Below, one piece after another: positions 26,824-35,652 of a stretch of DNA of 64,000 nucleotides; position 1 is the stretch's first letter; each line of letters opens with the position of its first letter. Location: NCBI RefSeq assembly GCF_047730065.1, contig NZ_CP159829.1, positions 682,001 to 746,000 on the forward strand, in the 5' to 3' direction. This stretch comes from Njordibacter sp028825405. Its GTDB lineage: Bacteria; Pseudomonadota; Gammaproteobacteria; Pseudomonadales; Balneatricaceae. Position numbers and translations under genes: made by a program. Below the pieces are notes generated by a model, which saw only the letters and a list, made by a program, of their open reading frames with translations, had not been told where the DNA came from and did no database searches.

Positions 26824-29595
26824 ATGGAACTGACATTAGACGAAGTCCTTCAGCAGGCTGTTGAAGCCCATAAAGCTGGCCAAGTTCAAGAAGCAGACCG
26901 TCTCTATACAGCAATACTTCAGGCACAACCCAAACACCCTGACGCCAATCATAATATGGGAGTGTTAGCGGTTAATGTGAATAAGATGCAAGAAGCGCTG
27001 GCTTACTTTAAAGCCGCCTTAGAATCTAACCCTGGCATAGATCAATACTGGATAAGCTATATTGATGCTTTGATTCAATTAGATCAAATAGTGGATGCCC
27101 AGACTGTGCTTGATCAAGCTAGGGGCAAGGGAGCCAGCGGTGAAGCTTTTGAGCAGCTGGAACAAAGACTCAATGAGTCAAATAAAGTACAGAAAAAAGC
27201 TACCCCCTCCACTGATGGTCAAAACCCAGTGAGGCCTAATGTCCTAGACAGCTTAAAGCTTGATCAAGCGATAAGACTTGCAAAGAAGAAAGCCAAAGCA
27301 GGGTCTCCTGAGGACGCCAAGCTCATTTATAATGATATTCTTGGTAGATTTCCAAAGAACAAGCGAGCTCTTGATGGGATCAAATCACTATCGGTTGGAC
27401 TTATTGGTAAAGCATCAAAGGTTAAAGAGCCACCACAAGACCAACAACAGCGTTTGATCAACCTCTGTCAGCAAGGGCAGCTCCAACAGGCTTTGGACAG
27501 TGCCAAGCAATTGTTGTTGCAGTTTCCTGACTCATTGACTGTGTATAATATTCAAGGCGCGGCTAATGTAGGGTTGGGTCGATTTGATGCTGCTATAGGC
27601 AGTTACAAACAGGCTCTGAAGATTCAACCTGACTATGCTGAAGCCTATTATAATATGGGTGTTGCCCTCAACAATAAGGGTGACTTGGAGGCTGCAATAG
27701 GCAGTTACAAAAAGGCTCTAAAGATTAAGCCTGACTATGCTGAGGCTTATAGTAATATGGGTGCTGTCTTAAAGGATAAGGGCGACCTGGAGTCTGCAAT
27801 AGACAGCTTCAATAAGGCTCTGAATATTAAACCCAACTATGCCGAAGCCCATAACAATATGGGTAATACACTGCAGGATAAGGGTGATTTTGAGGCTGCC
27901 ATCCATAGCTATCAAAAAGCTTTAAAGATCAAGCCTAATTATGCTAAGGCCTATAATAATATAGGTGCTCTGCAACAGATTAAGGGTGACCTTGAGGTCG
28001 CCATTGATAGCTTCAAAAAGGCTCTAGAGATCAAGCCTGATTATGCTGAGGCCTATTACAATATGGGTAATGCCCTGCAGGATAAGGGTGACTCAGAGGC
28101 TGCTATAGAAAGCTACAAACAGGCTTTAAAAATTAAACCTGATTATGGAAGTGCATGGTATAGCCTGTTATACCCATTCCGAGCGATGAAGTTACAGACT
28201 CCGGACATTGAGGACCTCCTTTCAACGATTAATCTGAAGGTAGGTTCTAAGTATGCTCGCATTGCAAAATCTGTTTTGAGTTTTAGCCTGCACCAAGGGG
28301 GAAAAAATGCTGAAAGTGCTTTAAATGAAGTGTGCAGTCTCTTAAGTAAAGCTGACAATATAATCATCAGAAATCCAGCAGTAACGCCGAAAGAATCTCT
28401 TCCTCAAATGATTGGACCTAATAAGACAGTGGCACTAGTCCATTTTGGAAGGAGTGGCACAGGCTTACTGCATAGCCTTATTGATGGTCACCCAGAAGTA
28501 TCTACGACGCCTAGTATTTATTTCAGTGAGTTCTTTAATCATTCCACCTGGGACAAGATAGTTTCAGGTGGATGGAACAAGATGGCAGATCGCTTTATTG
28601 CAACCTATGAAGTCTTATTTGATGCCTCAGTTCAAAACCCGATTGAATCAATGAGTAGAGCGCTTATTGCTAATTTGGGTCAAAAAGAGGGAATGGCTAA
28701 TCTTGGAGATCAACGAGACGAAGTACTTAGGGTCGACAAAGCCTTATTTCGTGCAGAACTGCAGCGCCTTATGGACCTTAATGATCATCTTGATGCTTAT
28801 GTTTTCTTTAAACTAGTCCACATGGCCTACGATAAGGCTTTGAAAGATCGTAACCTTAAAAACTTAATTTTTTATCATATCCATAACCCAGATTACTACG
28901 CAAAACTTAATTTTGTACAGTCAGCACCCAACGCTAATTGGGTCATGATGGTCCGTGAACCCATACAGGCTTGTGAATCTTGGATCAGAAGTAACTTTCA
29001 TAATAATGCATATGCTGACATTCCGACTAAAATCATTACAATGCTCTATGAGATAGATAATATTATTTATGACAAACAAAACGCCGTTGGGGTCCGACTT
29101 GAGGATTTAAAGGAGTCTCCTCAAAAAACCATTCCTGCGTTGTGTGATTGGATGGGCATTGAAGAGACGGAAAGCCTTTATGAGATGACAGCACAGGGTA
29201 AGAAATGGTGGGGTGATCCAGGCAGCCCTGACTTTAAAAAAGATGGAATGGAGCCGTTTGGCAAAACTTCTATTGAGCGTAAATTAGGGTCAATTTTTAC
29301 TGAGAACGATCAATTTATACTTCGTACGCTCTTCTACCCATTTAGTGTCAGGTTTGGATATGCAGAGCAGAACTTAGAACAGTTTAAAGTGGACCTCCAG
29401 GCAATAAGGCCAATGCTGGATAAAATGTTTGGTTTTGAAATAAAGATGGCTCAACGCATGCATAAAGATGCAGAACAGTTTATGAAATCAGGTTATTATT
29501 CATACCTTAGGTCAGGCTTGATCGATCGCTGGAATACGTTGGCTAAATGGCACACTTATCCAAATATGATAAAGCCACTAAAAATAAATTGGTAA
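26824..29595 (+). CDS. TPR protein with C-terminal sulfotransferase domain
   Basis: The ATG at 26824 gives 923 residues and a complete copy of the family architecture. It has a leading TPR segment (1-105), a linker, the NVLDSLKLDQ module (about 138-195) and about six TPRs (about 255-450). The C-terminal 400 residues carry sulfotransferase signatures: a 5'-phosphosulfate loop in VHFGRSGTGLLHSLIDGHPE and a 3'-phosphate motif in WVMMVREPIQACESWIRS. Such enzymes move sulfate from PAPS to a hydroxyl or amine. The gene is followed by an APS-kinase-like gene 21 bases later, which fits a local donor supply. Flagellin or its glycan is the inferred acceptor. Confidence 0.78.
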   Translation: MELTLDEVLQQAVEAHKAGQVQEADRLYTAILQAQPKHPDANHNMGVLAVNVNKMQEALAYFKAALESNPGIDQYWISYIDALIQLDQIVDAQTVLDQARGKGASGEAFEQLEQRLNESNKVQKKATPSTDGQNPVRPNVLDSLKLDQAIRLAKKKAKAGSPEDAKLIYNDILGRFPKNKRALDGIKSLSVGLIGKASKVKEPPQDQQQRLINLCQQGQLQQALDSAKQLLLQFPDSLTVYNIQGAANVGLGRFDAAIGSYKQALKIQPDYAEAYYNMGVALNNKGDLEAAIGSYKKALKIKPDYAEAYSNMGAVLKDKGDLESAIDSFNKALNIKPNYAEAHNNMGNTLQDKGDFEAAIHSYQKALKIKPNYAKAYNNIGALQQIKGDLEVAIDSFKKALEIKPDYAEAYYNMGNALQDKGDSEAAIESYKQALKIKPDYGSAWYSLLYPFRAMKLQTPDIEDLLSTINLKVGSKYARIAKSVLSFSLHQGGKNAESALNEVCSLLSKADNIIIRNPAVTPKESLPQMIGPNKTVALVHFGRSGTGLLHSLIDGHPEVSTTPSIYFSEFFNHSTWDKIVSGGWNKMADRFIATYEVLFDASVQNPIESMSRALIANLGQKEGMANLGDQRDEVLRVDKALFRAELQRLMDLNDHLDAYVFFKLVHMAYDKALKDRNLKNLIFYHIHNPDYYAKLNFVQSAPNANWVMMVREPIQACESWIRSNFHNNAYADIPTKIITMLYEIDNIIYDKQNAVGVRLEDLKESPQKTIPALCDWMGIEETESLYEMTAQGKKWWGDPGSPDFKKDGMEPFGKTSIERKLGSIFTENDQFILRTLFYPFSVRFGYAEQNLEQFKVDLQAIRPMLDKMFGFEIKMAQRMHKDAEQFMKSGYYSYLRSGLIDRWNTLAKWHTYPNMIKPLKINW

Positions 29596-29616
29596 CACTG
29601 ATATTGGAGATTGTGT

Positions 29617-30165
29617 ATGGCAGGCAAAGTGATCTGGATTACAGGCTTGTCAGGAGCTGGAAAAACAACCCTCGCTAAAGAGTTAATTCAGCGCCTACAA
29701 GAATGTGAATCACAGCCCATATTGTTGGATGGGGATATATTGCGTAATCTTTTGCAAGTCTCTGAAAATGTACTAGATAGTCACAGCCGAAAAGCAAGAA
29801 TTAAACTCGCGCTAAAATATGCTCAGATGTGCAGGTTGTTGTCGGACCAGGGTTTTATAGTTGTGATCGCCACAATATCGATGTTCGATGAACTATATGC
29901 ATGGAATCGTGAAAACATAACAAACTATTTTGAAGTCTATCTAAAAGTACCTTTAGATGAATTGTGTCGTCGTGATCCCAAGTCTATTTATAAAAGGTAT
30001 AAAAATGGAGAGCTCATCAACGTGGCAGGTTTAGATATGAGTGTAGACCCACCTCAAACGCCTCACCTGATCTTGGATTTTGAGACCCAACCTGCCATTT
30101 GGCAAAATCCTACCACTTTAGCTGATCATCTCATGGCAGCACTAAACAAACTAAATCCAGTATAG
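29617..30165 (+). CDS. Adenylylsulfate kinase-like protein
   Basis: The ATG at 29617 has GGAGA six bases upstream and gives 182 residues. It shows a P-loop (ITGLSGAGKTTLA), LLDGDILRNLL matching the DGD motif of APS kinase, and a C-terminal LDELCRRDPKSIYKRYKNGE that matches the PLEVCEQRDPKGLY region of CysC. CysC makes PAPS from APS and ATP, and the preceding sulfotransferase would use it. The CysC segment SFISPFREDR is replaced by TISMFDELYAWNREN. The substrate may therefore differ, as for the CysC-like kinase in Campylobacter phosphoramidate synthesis. It forms an operon with the genes on both sides. Confidence 0.75.
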   Translation: MAGKVIWITGLSGAGKTTLAKELIQRLQECESQPILLDGDILRNLLQVSENVLDSHSRKARIKLALKYAQMCRLLSDQGFIVVIATISMFDELYAWNRENITNYFEVYLKVPLDELCRRDPKSIYKRYKNGELINVAGLDMSVDPPQTPHLILDFETQPAIWQNPTTLADHLMAALNKLNPV

Positions 30166-30209
30166 TAGAAAGAATTTAGCTAGGCCAACTGAACCAAAGG
30201 TATATTAAC

Positions 30210-30626
30210 ATGAACATCGTTTACTCTTACTTTGTCCTTGATATAGTTCATCGAGGACACCTTATGATGCTAAAGAACGCCAAAGCAATAGCTGGGCCAG
30301 ATGGCCGCCTTATTGTCGGCATAGTGTCAGACGAGGCTGTCTTGGCAAAAAAAGGCAAGGCGCCTATTCTTGATTTTTCTGAGCGCTTAGAGTTAGCTAA
30401 TGCAATAGAGTTTGTCGACTTGGTTGTTGGCCAGCAAGATTACACGCCCTTTGTAAATGTTAGAAATATAGTTCCAAATATTTTGATGGAAAGTGAGAGT
30501 CATGACAACAAACAAATTGAAGAGGGCCGAAAGTTAATGGTCGAGTTAGGGGGTCGAGTGATCGTGCTGCCTTATTTTCAAGGTCAATCCTCTACTTCAA
30601 TTAAAACAAAAATAGCAGTTAACTGA
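30210..30626 (+). CDS. Cytidylyltransferase-like nucleotidyltransferase
   Basis: This short (138-residue) protein of the HxGH nucleotidyltransferase superfamily has the motif DIVHRGHLMMLKNAKAI (HRGH in place of the common HIGH or HVGH) and a C-terminal QSSTSIK in place of ISTTxIK. TagD/GCT-type relatives couple CTP to a phosphorylated alcohol or phosphonate. It lies 44 bases after the APS-kinase-like gene and ends the island. It may activate a small phosphorylated group to be placed on the flagellin glycan. The substrate is unknown. Confidence 0.7.
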   Translation: MNIVYSYFVLDIVHRGHLMMLKNAKAIAGPDGRLIVGIVSDEAVLAKKGKAPILDFSERLELANAIEFVDLVVGQQDYTPFVNVRNIVPNILMESESHDNKQIEEGRKLMVELGGRVIVLPYFQGQSSTSIKTKIAVN

Positions 30627-30852
30627 CAATTGTGACGGTTAGTAGACTTAATTCTAAACCCCTTGTGAATCTAATTGACGTTACTTTTCTAATAAAATTT
30701 AATCACCTGTGATGCGCCTAAGAAAATAGGGTCTTACATTCTAGACTTGATGTGGACTCTATTGATATTTACTCTGTATGAGTTCAGCGCTGTGAATCAT
30801 TCATTTCCCCATACATTCTCGTGTAGATACTTAAAAAAAATCATAAAACTCC
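30627..30852. other. Gap before the flagellin promoter
   Basis: The island-to-flagellin gap totals 353 bases (30627-30979). In its first 226 bases I find no open frame with a start and no convincing terminator. The remainder holds the flagellin promoter and leader hairpin listed separately. Confidence 0.5.
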
Positions 30853-30879
30853 TAAAGTTCAACCTAGGTTAGCCGATAG
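30853..30879 (+). promoter_or_regulatory. Sigma-28 (FliA) promoter of flagellin
   Basis: TAAAGTTC, eleven bases and GCCGATAG match the sigma-28 consensus (TAAAGTTT-N11-GCCGATAA) at 14 of 16 positions with exact spacing. The predicted transcript start is about 90 bases before the fliC ATG. Confidence 0.9.
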
Positions 30880-30916
30880 TAACTCCAAAGGCTATTCCCA
30901 CCCGGCCTTAATCGAG

Positions 30917-30937
30917 CGATTTCCAGCTCGGAAATCG
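30917..30937 (+). promoter_or_regulatory. Hairpin in the flagellin mRNA leader
   Basis: CGATTTCC, loop AGCTC and GGAAATCG form a perfect 8-bp stem within the predicted fliC 5' leader, about 30 bases upstream of the AGGAG ribosome site (30967-30971). It may stabilise the message or gate translation. No T run follows, so it is not a terminator. Confidence 0.55.
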
Positions 30938-30979
30938 TATAGAAATAGGGTCGGTTTATTTACTTTAGGAGTATTTATC

Positions 30980-32431
30980 ATGAGTATGGTAATAGGAACA
31001 AACGTAGCATCTTTAACGGCGCAACGTCATTTAGAAACCTCACGCCAATCAATGGAAACGTCGATGGAGCGTTTGGCATCTGGCCAGCGTATTAACTCAG
31101 CCATGGATGATTCTGCAGGTTTAGCAATCTCTCATTCTTTGGAATCTAAAATCAGTTCAATGAATCAAGGTATTCGAAATGCCAACGATGGCATCTCAAT
31201 GTTGCAAACTGCGGAAGGCGCGTTGGAAGAAACAAGTTCCATGCTAAACCGCATGAAAGAACTTGCGACTCAAGCTAGCAGCGGAAGTTACTCTTCTTCT
31301 GACCGCATTGCCTTGAATGCAGAGTTTCAGGCTTTGGCATCTGCCATCACCTCGGTTGCTGCAGAGACGGATTTCAACGGCACGAATATGCTGAATTCTA
31401 CATCCAAAGTCTCTTTTCAGGTTGGAGATGGTGCAACAGATAACGTCACAATGCAATTCCAGCAAATGAAGTCATCTGATTTGGCCGTTTTTGACACTGG
31501 TTCGGCAGTTACTGAGCTAGCCACTGCTGCTATTACTGTTGCGCATACCAGCGCCTCACTGCCAGTGACTACTTTTACAATTACTACTGCCCCGTCTGCA
31601 TCGGCGTCTCTTGAAATGGACGTTAGTGGTGTGACTTACACTCAAAAATTCGACACTAGCGCTCTTATAACGATGCAAAAATTAGGAGCAACAATTACTG
31701 CTGACAATGAAAATATCCATGCTACAGCATCAGCTACTGTTCTGACGTTGACAAGTTTGACAGCAGGTGAAGGTTGGACTTCTACTGGTCTGAAAGTATT
31801 TTCAGATAGTGTAGCGGTAGCCGGTACAACTATTTATGCTGAAACTACAGTAAACGGTCCCACGACTAAGCAAGTTGGTACCCATACGTTGAGCGCCACT
31901 TCTGCAGTCAACGAGACGATTACCGTAAATGTTAACGGTACTGAGTTCTCGCAAGACTTTGTCACTGACGGTGCGACCACTATGCTAGCCTTAGCAAGTC
32001 AAATTAATGATAGCACTACTAATCTCAACGCTGTGGGAACATCCTCTACTGTTCTGACGTTGTCAAGTACTTTAGCGGGTGCGGACTTCACCACTGGTGC
32101 GATGCAGAGAACGGCGAGCTTTGCTGGTAACGCGTCAATCTTAACAGCCGCTGGCGCCACTGCAGCAATGAGTGCTGTTGATGAGTCAATAGTGCAGGTG
32201 GATTCCTATCGAAGTGAGCTAGGTGCGGTAGCTAACCGGCTAGATCACACCGTGTCTAACTTGATGAATCGAGTGGAAAACCAATCAGCTGCAAAGTCTC
32301 GTATTGCAGATACAGACTTTGCCGTAGAATCGGCCAACCTTGCTAAGGCTCAAGTGCTTCAGCAAGCGGGTACTGCGATGTTGGCGCAAGCTAACGCTTC
32401 TGGCCAAGGTGTATTGTCTCTGCTAAAGTAA
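30980..32431 (+). CDS. fliC: Flagellin
   Basis: This 483-residue flagellin has conserved ends: MVIGTNVASLTAQRHLETS and RINSAMDDSAGLAISHSLES at the N-terminus, ANLAKAQVLQQAGTAMLAQA then GVLSLLK at the C-terminus. These build the D0/D1 core of the filament. The central variable part (about residues 175-385) is Thr/Ser/Ala-rich, suited to O-linked glycosylation. It contains two related segments (GVTYTQKFDTSALITMQKLG and GTEFSQDFVTDGATTMLALA), and similar segments occur in the cap protein FliD. It has a sigma-28 promoter and its own hairpin downstream. It sits at the end of the TPR island. Confidence 0.97.
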   Translation: MSMVIGTNVASLTAQRHLETSRQSMETSMERLASGQRINSAMDDSAGLAISHSLESKISSMNQGIRNANDGISMLQTAEGALEETSSMLNRMKELATQASSGSYSSSDRIALNAEFQALASAITSVAAETDFNGTNMLNSTSKVSFQVGDGATDNVTMQFQQMKSSDLAVFDTGSAVTELATAAITVAHTSASLPVTTFTITTAPSASASLEMDVSGVTYTQKFDTSALITMQKLGATITADNENIHATASATVLTLTSLTAGEGWTSTGLKVFSDSVAVAGTTIYAETTVNGPTTKQVGTHTLSATSAVNETITVNVNGTEFSQDFVTDGATTMLALASQINDSTTNLNAVGTSSTVLTLSSTLAGADFTTGAMQRTASFAGNASILTAAGATAAMSAVDESIVQVDSYRSELGAVANRLDHTVSNLMNRVENQSAAKSRIADTDFAVESANLAKAQVLQQAGTAMLAQANASGQGVLSLLK

Positions 32432-32446
32432 GCGTTAATCTGCAAT

Positions 32447-32474
32447 AGAGGGTATGAGCTAGCTTATACTCTCT
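32447..32474 (+). terminator. Hairpin downstream of flagellin
   Basis: AGAGGGTAT and ATACTCTCT pair around a GAGCTAGCTT centre that is itself nearly palindromic. There is no strong T tract after it, so it may be a weak terminator or a 3'-end stabiliser separating fliC from flaG. Confidence 0.5.
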
Positions 32475-32506
32475 GTTATGATTAATTAACCAAATAGGAG
32501 GTTATT

Positions 32507-32896
32507 GTGGAGATTGAAGCACAAGGTACGAATCCCCAAGTGGCTCCTCACAAAGTTAATACTCAGGTCGATATAAGCCGACCAGTTGCGCAAACAGAGG
32601 CTGTAGTAAAGCATCAACCCAAGCCAGTACCTGAAGCTCCAAAGGTGGATATTAATCGAGAACCGATTATTTCAGCAAAAGAGCTTGAAGCTAAAATAGG
32701 AGAGTTAAACGAAGCCATGGTTTCGCGTAACCAAGCCGTTATATTTAGTACTGACCCACAAACGGGTAAGGATGTTGTAAGAGTCACCAACAAAAGTACA
32801 GGTGAACTTATAAGGCAAATGCCTAGTGTAGAAGCACTTAAAGCAATGCAGAATATTGACCAGATGATGGGCCTAATATTTAATAAAAGGACTTAG
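32507..32896 (+). CDS. flaG: Flagellar protein FlaG
   Basis: FlaG (129 residues) starts with GTG behind an AGGAGG ribosome site (32496-32501). The first 60 residues are variable. The C-terminal 70 carry the FlaG signature: LNEAMVSRNQAVIFSTDPQT and VRVTNKSTGELIRQMPSVEA. FlaG affects filament length in polar flagella. It lies between fliC and fliD, as usual, with a clear terminator after it. Confidence 0.9.
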   Translation: MEIEAQGTNPQVAPHKVNTQVDISRPVAQTEAVVKHQPKPVPEAPKVDINREPIISAKELEAKIGELNEAMVSRNQAVIFSTDPQTGKDVVRVTNKSTGELIRQMPSVEALKAMQNIDQMMGLIFNKRT

Positions 32897-32924
32897 CTAA
32901 ATAAATTACGTTGGTAAAGTTCAA

Positions 32925-32957
32925 AACAGCGCTACTTAACAGGGCGCTGTTTTTTTT
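32925..32957 (+). terminator. Rho-independent terminator after flaG
   Basis: AACAGCGC and GCGCTGTT form an 8-bp stem around a 12-base loop and run into eight T. It separates flaG from the sigma-54-driven fliD. Confidence 0.9.
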
Positions 32958-32995
32958 GCTTTTGAATTCATTAGTTAATCAGTGCGCTTATAAGG

Positions 32996-33011
32996 TGGCA
33001 TGATTTTTGCT
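32996..33011 (+). promoter_or_regulatory. Sigma-54 promoter of fliD
   Basis: TGGCATGATTTTTGCT matches the -24/-12 consensus at every position but one, with GG and GC twelve bases apart. It lies about 90 bases before the fliD ATG and just after the flaG terminator. Confidence 0.88.
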
Positions 33012-33101
33012 TAATGTAAAATACAAAACGAAATTTCTATATAACGGCAAACAATTGCCACTTATGGCCCTGCAGCAAAGGGATCAGGAAACGGAGGGAT
33101 T

Positions 33102-35129
33102 ATGGCAGTTGACTATTTAAATGCAATGGGTGTTGGTGCGGGTTTCGATACTAAAGCCTTAGTCACCGCTATAGTTGATGCCGAAAAAGCCAGTAAGCAA
33201 GCCACTATTGATCGTAAGACCAAGGATGTTGAAACCAGTGTCTCCGGCATGGCTCAGCTTAAATCCTCTCTCACTACCCTACAAACGGCATTCCAAGCTG
33301 TAGATGATAAGCGGGACTTTAATTTCTCTTCTTTTTCGAACTCGGCCCCCACGCAGCTTAGCGCTCAATTTGATTCTAGCACATCGGAGCCCGGTACTTA
33401 CAAGGTAACAGTGAGTCAATTGGCGCAAAACGATGTTTACCAGACAACCGCTGTTGCAGAAGCACTAGAAGTTGACACCTATACTCTTAATTCGGCTGTC
33501 AACGCCAGCGGGAGTGTGGAATTTTCCTATGGTGGCCTTACTTACACCCAGGCCTTTCTTACCGACTCCGCAACGACCATGAACGGACTTGTAGCCGCCA
33601 TAAATTCAGGTTCTGCTGGGGCAACAGTGACTGCAGTTGCCACCAACAGTACAACGTTTACCATTACCACCGATGCTGGAAGTGACACACAGATGACCAA
33701 AGGCATAATTGGTGGAACAAGCGATGGATCCACAGCACTCTCTGTGTCAACTGCTGATACTACTGCAGGAATTGGTGCTTCGACGGTGGATCAGAACGGC
33801 ACATCAGCGGCAACGGTTGTCATTCAAGTGGGTTCAGCCGCAGCTGAAACGATTACTTTAGTAGCGGGCAGCACGTCCTTGGCAGATCTCGTCCTTGGCA
33901 TCAATGAGCTCACTGCTGATGTCTCTGCGCGTCTTGTAGAGACTAGCAGTGGTGCTTTCCGTGTTGTCGTTGAAGGCCCTGAGGGGAGTGACAACGCGCT
34001 GACTATCACAGACTCTGTGTTTGGTTTACAAACCACAAACACACGGGAGGTAGACACCTATACACTCGGTGCTGCAGTTACTGACGGCGGTAGTGCGTCA
34101 TTTACCTATGAAGGCACTACTTACACACAGGCCTATTCTTCCAGCTCAGCAAATACTATTGTCCAGCTTGCCGCTCAGGTAAATGCTGCATCTGGAATCA
34201 CAGTTGCTGCAGTTTCTGGCAGCGGAGTGGCTTTCACTGTAACCAGTGACGTTGGAAGTGATACTCAGATGACCAAAGGCACCATTAGTGGAACAACCAA
34301 CGGCTCTGTTGCGCTTACCATTTCAACTGTAGATACTACAGTTGGAAGTGATGGTAATAAAATCCAAGGAGCGCAAAATGCCACACTCAGCGTGAACGGA
34401 TTAGCTATTTCTAGTGCAACTAACCAAATAGAAGCCGTGGTTCCTGGGCTTAAGCTTGATCTTATGGAAGTTTCAGCCAGTGCTGTGGTGTTATCAGTAG
34501 GGCGGGATACAACTGTAGCCAAAGCAGCCATTACAAACTTAGTAAATGCCTATAATACGTTTGAAGGTGTGATAAAAGGTCTTACTGCAGCTGGCTCTGT
34601 AACCACGGATGAGGGTGACCTCAAAACTGATTCTGAGGTGAAGGCTATTAGAAGCAAGATGCGTAGTTTTTTGACAACTGATAGTACAACACCGGGTAAT
34701 ACCAAGAACAATATAATGGACATCGGTATATCGCTACAGAAGGATGGAACCTTCTCGGTGAACCAAACAACGTTAAGCGCGGCGTTGACCAATTATTATG
34801 ACGACATCACTAAAATGTTTAGCGCCAATACAGATGATCAAACGGCTCTTGGCACTGCCAGTAGGGGCATTGCGGGAGACTTGGTAAACCAAATAGCGGC
34901 TTACCTCGCATTCGATGGTGTTGTTAAGCTCCGAGAGACCAGTTATGCCAAAACAACATTAGAGCTAACTAGCGACCAAAAGGCGCTGGATACGAAGATG
35001 ACGTCTGTTGAGGCGAGGTACACTAAGCAATTTAGTACCATGAATAAGATAATGGCTGAAATGAAATCCACACAGGAATATCTGAAAACGCAATTAGAAA
35101 ATTTGCCATTTACGAAAAGTAACGATTAA
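33102..35129 (+). CDS. fliD: Flagellar hook-associated protein 2 (filament cap)
   Basis: FliD (675 residues) caps the growing filament and helps flagellin fold. The N-terminus YLNAMGVGAGFDTKALVTAI matches the FliD_N domain, and the C-terminus has a coiled coil (LELTSDQKALDTKMTSVEAR then YTKQFSTMNKIMAEMKST). At 675 residues it exceeds the usual 450-500. The extra length comes from two about 100-residue repeats at 33468-33779 and 34047-34350, both starting EVDTYTL and containing TYTQAF/Y and SDTQMTKG. The same type of domain occurs in the flagellin variable region. GGAGGG precedes the ATG. Confidence 0.95.
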   Translation: MAVDYLNAMGVGAGFDTKALVTAIVDAEKASKQATIDRKTKDVETSVSGMAQLKSSLTTLQTAFQAVDDKRDFNFSSFSNSAPTQLSAQFDSSTSEPGTYKVTVSQLAQNDVYQTTAVAEALEVDTYTLNSAVNASGSVEFSYGGLTYTQAFLTDSATTMNGLVAAINSGSAGATVTAVATNSTTFTITTDAGSDTQMTKGIIGGTSDGSTALSVSTADTTAGIGASTVDQNGTSAATVVIQVGSAAAETITLVAGSTSLADLVLGINELTADVSARLVETSSGAFRVVVEGPEGSDNALTITDSVFGLQTTNTREVDTYTLGAAVTDGGSASFTYEGTTYTQAYSSSSANTIVQLAAQVNAASGITVAAVSGSGVAFTVTSDVGSDTQMTKGTISGTTNGSVALTISTVDTTVGSDGNKIQGAQNATLSVNGLAISSATNQIEAVVPGLKLDLMEVSASAVVLSVGRDTTVAKAAITNLVNAYNTFEGVIKGLTAAGSVTTDEGDLKTDSEVKAIRSKMRSFLTTDSTTPGNTKNNIMDIGISLQKDGTFSVNQTTLSAALTNYYDDITKMFSANTDDQTALGTASRGIAGDLVNQIAAYLAFDGVVKLRETSYAKTTLELTSDQKALDTKMTSVEARYTKQFSTMNKIMAEMKSTQEYLKTQLENLPFTKSND

Positions 35130-35171
35130 TTGGTTTAATGTTAATTTACTTGTATTGAAATTAAATTAAAT

Positions 35172-35189
35172 GATAATGATAATGATAAT
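35172..35189 (+). promoter_or_regulatory. Three tandem GATAAT hexamers upstream of fliS
   Basis: GATAATGATAATGATAAT lies 35 bases before the first fliS. Three adjacent GATAAT hexamers are a known minimal form of the Fur (iron regulator) site. The same string can also arise by simple repeat slippage, and no other iron-linked feature is nearby. Confidence 0.35.
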
Positions 35190-35224
35190 GTTGTGATCTC
35201 CTTGTTAAATGATGATATTTTATA

Positions 35225-35635
35225 ATGTTTAGACGATCCCCTCTTCAGCAATATGGCAATGTTCAACATGATGCGCAGGCAGAGTTTGCTTCTGCTCATG
35301 AAAAAACTTTGATGCTATTTGACGGTGCAATAACTTTTATTGGTGTCGCATTACAAGCCATCGCGCGTTCAGATTACGAGTTAAAAGGTAAGATGATCAG
35401 TAAGTCAATTGCTGTCGTTAATGGGTTAAAAGATTGTTTAGATATGAGTCATGGTGAGTTACCGAGTAATCTTCATGATTTATATGAGTACATGGTTGAG
35501 AAACTCTTTCAGGCCAACCTAACATCTGACGTGGAAGCCATTAAAGAGATTCAATTGTTGCTTAAAACCGTGCGAGAAAGTTGGGCTCAGATTCCGTCTG
35601 AAATGCATCAGATTAGTTCGAGTAAAGATCGTTAA
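35225..35635 (+). CDS. fliS: Flagellar export chaperone FliS (first copy)
   Basis: This 136-residue FliS has YGNVQHDAQAEFASAHEKTL at the N-terminus, matching the helix that binds the flagellin C-terminus, and the conserved LMLFDGAI. FliS keeps flagellin unfolded and unpolymerised in the cytosol. No clear ribosome site precedes its ATG. It is about one-third identical to the second fliS 80 bases downstream. Confidence 0.9.
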   Translation: MFRRSPLQQYGNVQHDAQAEFASAHEKTLMLFDGAITFIGVALQAIARSDYELKGKMISKSIAVVNGLKDCLDMSHGELPSNLHDLYEYMVEKLFQANLTSDVEAIKEIQLLLKTVRESWAQIPSEMHQISSSKDR

Positions 35636-35652
35636 AAAAATAGCAAAGATGT

